From positions 16,254-80,253 of the forward strand of contig JANXRZ010000217.1 in NCBI GenBank assembly GCA_025352885.1: 64,000 bases of DNA. Direction: 5' to 3'. Below, piece by piece: positions 59,486-64,000 of the stretch (positions are counted from its first letter, which is position 1; every line of letters starts with the position of its first letter). This DNA comes from Pseudomonadota bacterium. GTDB taxonomy: Bacteria > Pseudomonadota > Gammaproteobacteria > Burkholderiales > SG8-39. Both the position numbers and the translations under genes were made by a program. Under the pieces are notes generated by a model. It did no database searches and was not told the origin of the DNA. It saw only the letters and a program-made list of their open reading frames with translations.

Positions 59486-60382
59486 GTGCGCGCCCTGCTC
59501 GTTCCCTGCTTGTTGGCGATTTTGATGCTGCTCTGCGCGTGCGGCTCGAGTCCACCCCGCGGCGGGGGGGAACCGGGCACCCAGGCCATAGGCCGTGCGC
59601 CGCTCAAATCGGGCGGCTATTACAAAGACGATGGGCCCGGAGAGAATGCGCCGGACCTCGATCGCATCGGTGACGCGCAACCCCGCCCCGAGCGACTGCA
59701 CCGGTTCGCGAACAATCCTTACCAGGTGTTCGGGCGCGACTACATCCCGCTGCGGACCCCGGCCGGCTTTCGGGAGCGAGGCGTGGCAAGCTGGTATGGG
59801 CGGCGCTATCACGGCCAGAAAACCTCGACCGGCGAAATTTACGACATGTATTCGATGACCGCGGCGCATCCGACCCTGCCCTTGCCAAGTTATGTCCGCG
59901 TCACAAGCGCGGCGACCGGCAAGAGCGTCGTGGTGCGCGTGAACGATCGCGGACCCTTTCTCTCCGACCGCGCCATCGACTTGTCGTACGTGGCCGCCTA
60001 CAAGTTGGGCTATGTGCAGGCAGGCAGTGCGCTGGTGGACATTGAAGGCATTTCGTTCGAGGGCGACAGGGTCGTGGCCGTTGCACCGTCTCCTGCGCCC
60101 GTTGCCGTTCCACCGACGCAACCGGCGCCGCTTCCCGCAGTATCGCAGCCGGGCGGCGTCTACCTGCAACTCGGCGCCTTTTCGGTCCGCGATAATGCAG
60201 AGAGCTTCCGTGCCAGGGTCTCCAAGGATCTTGAGTGGCTCACCGACCCGATGACCGTGCATGCGCAGGGCGGTATGTTCCGCCTGCAGCTCGGTCCTTA
60301 CCGCACGCAGGAGGAAGCGCGGTCGATGGCCGAACGCATCCGCGCCCAATTGAACCTGCAACCGGTCCTGCAGGTCAGATGA
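59486..60382 (+). CDS. rlpA: Septal ring lytic transglycosylase RlpA (lipoprotein)
   Basis: 298 aa, GTG start. Lipoprotein signal with lipobox-like LMLLCACGSS (about residue 18-20). The double-psi barrel has GVASWYGRRYHGQKTSTGE and VRVNDRGPFLSDRAIDLS with the catalytic-region Asp and His. A Pro-rich linker leads to a C-terminal SPOR domain (GVYLQLGAFSVRDNAESF), which targets denuded septal peptidoglycan. Followed by dacC after 81 bases. Confidence 0.93.
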   Translation: MRALLVPCLLAILMLLCACGSSPPRGGGEPGTQAIGRAPLKSGGYYKDDGPGENAPDLDRIGDAQPRPERLHRFANNPYQVFGRDYIPLRTPAGFRERGVASWYGRRYHGQKTSTGEIYDMYSMTAAHPTLPLPSYVRVTSAATGKSVVVRVNDRGPFLSDRAIDLSYVAAYKLGYVQAGSALVDIEGISFEGDRVVAVAPSPAPVAVPPTQPAPLPAVSQPGGVYLQLGAFSVRDNAESFRARVSKDLEWLTDPMTVHAQGGMFRLQLGPYRTQEEARSMAERIRAQLNLQPVLQVR

Positions 60383-60463
60383 CACGACAAGCGCCGGGCA
60401 ACTCCAGCCAACTCAAGCCCGCGCGTCTCCTTTAATAATCCGCTTTTCCATCCCAGGGTTCTC

Positions 60464-61585
60464 ATGCTCCGTACCATTGCCTTTTCACTTCTGATCACCT
60501 GCAGTGCTGTTTCCAACGCCCAAACGCCGCCCTCGGTGATCGGCAAGGCTTATGTGGTGGCGGACGTCTCGAGCGGCCAGGTGCTTGCAAGCGAGAAAGC
60601 CGACGATCGCTTCGAGCCGGCTTCGCTTACCAAGATCATGACCGCCTATATTGTTTTCCAGACGCTCAAGGAAAAAAAGCTCACGCTCGACAAGACCGTG
60701 CCCGTGTCCGAGAAAGCGTGGCGGGCGAGCGGCTCGCGCATGTTCATCGAACCGAACCGACCGGTGACGGTGGATGAACTCATCCGCGGCATGATCGTGC
60801 AGTCCGGCAACGACGCGTGCATCGCGCTGGCCGAGGTGATTGCCGGATCGGAGGACGTGTTTGCCCAGATGATGAACCGCGAAGCGCAGCGCTTGGGCAT
60901 GAAAAATTCCAACTTCGTGAATTCCAACGGACTGCCAAGTCCGCAGCACTACAGCTCGGCGCGCGATATGTACCTCCTCGCCTCGGCCTTGATCAGCGAC
61001 TACCCGGCGGAGTACGCCACTTATTACTCGATGAAGGAATACCGCTACAACAACATCACGCAGATGAACCGCAACCGGCTGCTGTGGCTCGATTCGACTG
61101 TCGACGGCATGAAGACCGGCTATACCGAGGCCGCCGGGTACTGCCTGGTGGCCTCCTCAAAGCGCGGTCCCCGGCGCCTGATGTCCGTGCTTCTGGGTTC
61201 GAGTTCCGAGGGCACGCGCGCGCAGGAATCACAAAAGCTCCTGAATTGGGGGTTCCAGTTCTTCGACGCCGTGAAGCTTTACGACAAGGGCCAGGCCGTG
61301 AAGGCGATCGAGGTCTGGAAAGGCGCGGCGCCCTCCGTCAAGGCGGGATTCCAGCACGACATGTTCATCACTGTGCCCAAGGGCCAGGCTGACAAGCTGA
61401 AGGCCGACTTGCTCGCGCAGCAACCGCTTGTTGCGCCGATCACGCAGGGCCAGCGAGTTGGGCTCGTGCGCGTGACGCTCGACGGGAAGCCGGTCGGTGA
61501 ATACCCCGTGCTGGCACTCGAGTCAGTGGCCGTGGCCGGCGTCTTCGGGCGGGCCTGGGATACACTCAGGCTGTGGATCAAGTAG
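60464..61585 (+). CDS. dacC: D-alanyl-D-alanine carboxypeptidase (PBP5/6 family)
   Basis: 373 aa with a signal peptide (about 1-20, ending AVSNAQ). Penicillin-binding motifs: SxxK in EPASLTKIMTAY, SxN in QSGNDACIAL and KTG in DGMKTGYTEAAG. A C-terminal PBP5_C domain and amphipathic anchor (GRAWDTLRLWIK) end the protein. Trims pentapeptides in the periplasm. Immediately upstream of a D-amino acid aminotransferase. Confidence 0.93.
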   Translation: MLRTIAFSLLITCSAVSNAQTPPSVIGKAYVVADVSSGQVLASEKADDRFEPASLTKIMTAYIVFQTLKEKKLTLDKTVPVSEKAWRASGSRMFIEPNRPVTVDELIRGMIVQSGNDACIALAEVIAGSEDVFAQMMNREAQRLGMKNSNFVNSNGLPSPQHYSSARDMYLLASALISDYPAEYATYYSMKEYRYNNITQMNRNRLLWLDSTVDGMKTGYTEAAGYCLVASSKRGPRRLMSVLLGSSSEGTRAQESQKLLNWGFQFFDAVKLYDKGQAVKAIEVWKGAAPSVKAGFQHDMFITVPKGQADKLKADLLAQQPLVAPITQGQRVGLVRVTLDGKPVGEYPVLALESVAVAGVFGRAWDTLRLWIK

Positions 61586-61595
61586 CGAGGCTGCG

Positions 61596-62465
61596 ATGAC
61601 GGTATTCCTGAACGGCAAGTTCATGCCGATTGAAGAAGCGAAGGTCCCCGTGCTCGACCGCGGCTTCATTTTCGGGGACGGGATCTACGAGCTCGTGCCG
61701 GTGTACTCGCGGGCGCCTTTCCGGCTTGAGGGGCATCTGGCGCGCATGGAGCGCAGCCTGTCCGAGGTGCAGATCCCGAATCCCTACTCTAGAGCGGAGT
61801 GGACTCGCATCATCGAGCAGGTCATCGACAAACAGCCCTTCGACGACCAAGGCGTCTACTGGCAGGTCACGCGCGGCGTGGCCAAGCGCGACCATGCCTT
61901 CCCAAAAGACCTGCAGCCAACCGTCTTCATCATGTCCAACCCGCTCGTCAATCCCTCGAAGGACATTGTCGAGAACGGAGGCAAGGCGGTGACCTCGAAG
62001 GATTTCCGCTGGCACCGGTGTGACCTGAAGACGATCTCGCTGATCGGCAATTGCATGCTGCGCCAGATGTCAGCCGAGGCGGGTGCCGTCGAGACGCTGC
62101 TCTTTCGCGACGGCCGGCTGACCGAGGCCTCCGCCTCGAACGCCTACATCGTCAAGGATGGCGTGATCGCGACCCCGCCAAAGGACCACCTGATCCTGCC
62201 GGGCATCACGCTCGACGTGGTGTTCGATATCGTTAAGCGCGGCAACCTGCCGATGGAAGTGCGCGAGATCACGGAGGCCGAAGTCTTTGCCGCCGACGAA
62301 GTCTGGGTGACGTCGTCTTCCAAGGAAGTCGTCGCCATCGTCGAGATCGACGGCAAGCGCATCGGCGCCGGCAAGCCCGGGCCGGTATTCCGCAAGGCCT
62401 GGCAGCTCTACCAGGATTTCAAGAACGAAGTCATGCGCGCAAAGAGGCAGGCGCAGGCGGCCTGA
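61596..62465 (+). CDS. dat: D-amino acid aminotransferase (class IV PLP)
   Basis: 289 aa from the ATG at 61596, 10 bases after dacC; the track's longer form overlaps it. Fold type IV PLP enzyme: GFIFGDGIYELVPVY, the PLP lysine in RCDLKTISLIGN, and the phosphate-binding EASASNAYIVKDG plus LPGITLDVV. It would interconvert D-alanine and D-glutamate, matching its place among cell wall genes. Branched-chain or aminodeoxychorismate enzymes share the fold. Confidence 0.9.
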   Translation: MTVFLNGKFMPIEEAKVPVLDRGFIFGDGIYELVPVYSRAPFRLEGHLARMERSLSEVQIPNPYSRAEWTRIIEQVIDKQPFDDQGVYWQVTRGVAKRDHAFPKDLQPTVFIMSNPLVNPSKDIVENGGKAVTSKDFRWHRCDLKTISLIGNCMLRQMSAEAGAVETLLFRDGRLTEASASNAYIVKDGVIATPPKDHLILPGITLDVVFDIVKRGNLPMEVREITEAEVFAADEVWVTSSSKEVVAIVEIDGKRIGAGKPGPVFRKAWQLYQDFKNEVMRAKRQAQAA

Positions 62466-62470
62466 GCGTC

Positions 62471-62755
62471 GTGGAAGGCGCAGCCGATTTCATCAAGCGG
62501 GAGTCGCTCCTCTCGTTCCCGACGGAATTCCCGATCAAGATCATGGGTCGGCGGGAAGGTGACTTCGCGCAGGGCGTCCTGGAGATCGTGTTGCGGCACT
62601 CGCCTGACTTCGATGCCAAGACCCTCGAAATGCGGCCCAGCCGCAAGGGCAAGTACCTTGGCATCACGGTGACCATCCAGGCGAATTCGCGCGAGCAGCT
62701 GGACGCGCTTTATCGTGAGCTCTGCGACCACCCCGCGGTTGTCATGGTGCTGTGA
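62471..62755 (+). CDS. ybeD: YbeD/DUF493 family protein
   Basis: 94 aa, GTG start, 5 bases after dat. The family segment LLSFPTEFPIKIMG followed by the ferredoxin-like region YLGITVTIQANSREQLDALYREL is diagnostic. Function unknown; it is normally found before lipB. The stop overlaps the lipB start (TGATG). Confidence 0.9.
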   Translation: MEGAADFIKRESLLSFPTEFPIKIMGRREGDFAQGVLEIVLRHSPDFDAKTLEMRPSRKGKYLGITVTIQANSREQLDALYRELCDHPAVVMVL

Positions 62756-63396
62756 TGAACGAAACGCTCGATCTGGCGACTCCCTTGATACGCGCGCTCG
62801 GCGAGGTCGGCTACACCAAGTCGCTTGCAGGGATGCGCCAGTTCACGGCGCTGCGGACCGGAGAGACGACCGACGAGCTTTGGCTGCTCGAGCATCCGCC
62901 GGTCTACACGCTGGGCCAGGGCGCAAACGCCGTGCATGGCCCGAGGCATGCGAATGGCATTGAGGTCGTGCGGGTGGAGCGCGGGGGGGAGATCACCTAC
63001 CACGGCCCCGGCCAACTCGTTTGCTACACGCTTGTGGACATCGCCCGGCGCGGCATCAAGGTGCGCGAATACGTGACCCTGCTCGAGCAGAGCCTCATCG
63101 ACGTGCTCGCAGCGCAAAGAGTGGATGCGGTCCGCAAGCCCGGGTCGCCCGGCGTGTACGTTGAAGGCGCCAAGATTGCGGCACTGGGCATCCGGATCAC
63201 GAAAGGCCGAGCATTTCACGGCGTGTCCCTGAACGTCGACATGGATCTTGCGCCGTTCAGCGCCATCGACCCCTGTGGGTACCCGGGCCTCGCGGTAACA
63301 CAGACTTCGGACCTCGGCGTGCGGGCAACCGTCGAAGAGCTTGGGAATGAGCTTGCCGAGCGCATCACCTTCCAACTGGGCACCTGCCATGCGTGA
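62755..63396 (+). CDS. lipB: Lipoyl(octanoyl) transferase
   Basis: 213 aa from the ATG at 62755; the track starts one codon earlier at GTG. Motifs: [35 protein letters not shown] with the catalytic Lys, and [23 protein letters not shown] with the catalytic Cys. It moves octanoate from acyl carrier protein onto lipoyl domains. Overlaps lipA by 8 bases. Confidence 0.95.
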   Translation: MNETLDLATPLIRALGEVGYTKSLAGMRQFTALRTGETTDELWLLEHPPVYTLGQGANAVHGPRHANGIEVVRVERGGEITYHGPGQLVCYTLVDIARRGIKVREYVTLLEQSLIDVLAAQRVDAVRKPGSPGVYVEGAKIAALGIRITKGRAFHGVSLNVDMDLAPFSAIDPCGYPGLAVTQTSDLGVRATVEELGNELAERITFQLGTCHA

Positions 63397-64000
63397 ACCC
63401 GGCGTCAAGGAAAAGGGCCGCGCGAAAACCGCTCGCATTCCCATCAAGATCGTCCCGCGCGAAGCGCTCAAGAAGCCCGAGTGGATCCGCGTGAAAGCTG
63501 CGAGTTCCAATACCCGGTTCAACGAGATCAAGCAGGTCCTGCGCGAGCAGAAACTCCACACGGTTTGCGAAGAAGCTTCCTGCCCGAACATCGGCGAGTG
63601 CTTCGGCAAAGGCACGGCGACTTTCATGATCCTCGGGGACATCTGCACGCGCCGCTGCCCGTTCTGCGACGTGGGCCATGGCCGGCCGCTGGCGCCCGAT
63701 GCGGAGGAGCCCCGCCATCTCGCCGAGACGATCGCCCTGCTCAAATTGCGCTATGTGGTGATCACGAGCGTCGACCGCGACGACCTGAAGGATGGCGGCG
63801 CCCAGCACTTCGTCGAATGCATTCGCGCCGTGCGCGAGCAGTCGCCGACGACAACGATCGAAGTGCTGGTGCCGGACTTCAGGGGACGCCTGGACCGTGC
63901 GCTCGAGATCCTGGTAAACGCACCGCCGGACGTGATGAACCACAACCTCGAGACCGTGCCGCGCCTTTACCGGCAGGCCCGGCCAGGAGGGGATTACCAG
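63389..64000 (+). CDS. lipA: Lipoyl synthase, 5' part
   Basis: Begins at the ATG at 63389 and runs off the window end (204 codons seen), so it is missing from the ORF track. N-terminal auxiliary cluster ligands [12 protein letters not shown] and the radical-SAM motif [10 protein letters not shown] are present. It inserts two sulfurs into octanoyl groups. Partner and neighbour of lipB. Confidence 0.96.
   Translation, partial: MREPGVKEKGRAKTARIPIKIVPREALKKPEWIRVKAASSNTRFNEIKQVLREQKLHTVCEEASCPNIGECFGKGTATFMILGDICTRRCPFCDVGHGRPLAPDAEEPRHLAETIALLKLRYVVITSVDRDDLKDGGAQHFVECIRAVREQSPTTTIEVLVPDFRGRLDRALEILVNAPPDVMNHNLETVPRLYRQARPGGDYQ

Noticed and set aside
58001-60385. 794-aa open frame on the minus strand
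   Set aside because: Antisense to pyrC' and rlpA; Arg/His/Gln-rich shadow frame without motifs.

Overview
The window looks like core chromosome from a GC-rich betaproteobacterium. Several gene neighbourhoods are typical of that class: ntrY-ntrX; tlpA-aroQ-accB-accC-prmA-DUF3426-pfkB; rubredoxin next to thiD-thiE-hemL and pilG-pilH-pilI-pilJ-pilL; and rlpA-dacC-dat-ybeD-lipB-lipA. I cannot name a genus. I saw no IS element, prophage, CRISPR array, rRNA or tRNA, and no gene-free stretch over 300 bases. The longest non-coding stretches are the metH leader (7659-7889), the torF/ubiK intergenic region (22703-22946) and the region before pilG (45432-45626).

Layout. 1-2000: end of an NtrY-like kinase, an NtrX-like regulator with a wrecked AAA+ domain, and a truncated CobW-like protein. 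2000-7900: a sodium/solute symporter, then on the minus strand metH and a DUF423 gene. metH has its own promoter and a leader that resembles a SAM-II riboswitch joined to a terminator. 7890-19800: an aromatic catabolism island. It holds an MFS transporter, a hotdog thioesterase and pcaH-pcaG-pcaB (protocatechuate ortho cleavage). Facing these are a zeta-class GST isomerase, a fumarylpyruvate-hydrolase-like protein and a benzoate-CoA-ligase-like enzyme. A complete livKHMGF-type ABC importer follows. 19911-22837: torF-glnK-amtB, an ammonium/nitrogen operon with a sigma-54 promoter and an upstream NtrC-type site. 22947-32600: ubiK, comM, apaH, plsC, an adenosine-kinase-like pfkB gene and the fatty-acid/aroQ operon. 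32693-45140: mpl, a YqiA-like esterase, an enolase-superfamily gene, an RNase II-like gene, tonB, aroE, mtgA, mgtE, a GNAT gene and the hemL-thiE-thiD operon (minus strand). 45249-54190: rubredoxin and the Pil-Chp chemosensory operon that controls type IV pili. 54250-64000: a photolyase with a probable CTG start; algH-ruvX-pyrR-pyrB-pyrC' in one overlapping operon; then rlpA-dacC-dat-ybeD-lipB-lipA, with lipA cut by the window end.

How it works together. The island can take aromatic acids or amino acids in (MFS, Liv), activate some as CoA thioesters, release them with a thioesterase, and open the ring products. Both ring-cleavage routes are only partly encoded here: pcaC/pcaD and gentisate dioxygenase are absent. 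Nitrogen control is visible as cis-elements at torF-glnK-amtB. Methionine synthesis appears to be controlled through its RNA leader. The pyrimidine cluster pairs aspartate transcarbamoylase with a dihydroorotase homologue that has lost its HxH zinc ligands, so the working dihydroorotase must lie elsewhere.

The most interesting items are the metH leader, the sigma-54/NtrC architecture, the mini-CobW protein beside the degenerate NtrX, the CTG-start photolyase and the catabolic island. Most of the window is otherwise well-known housekeeping.
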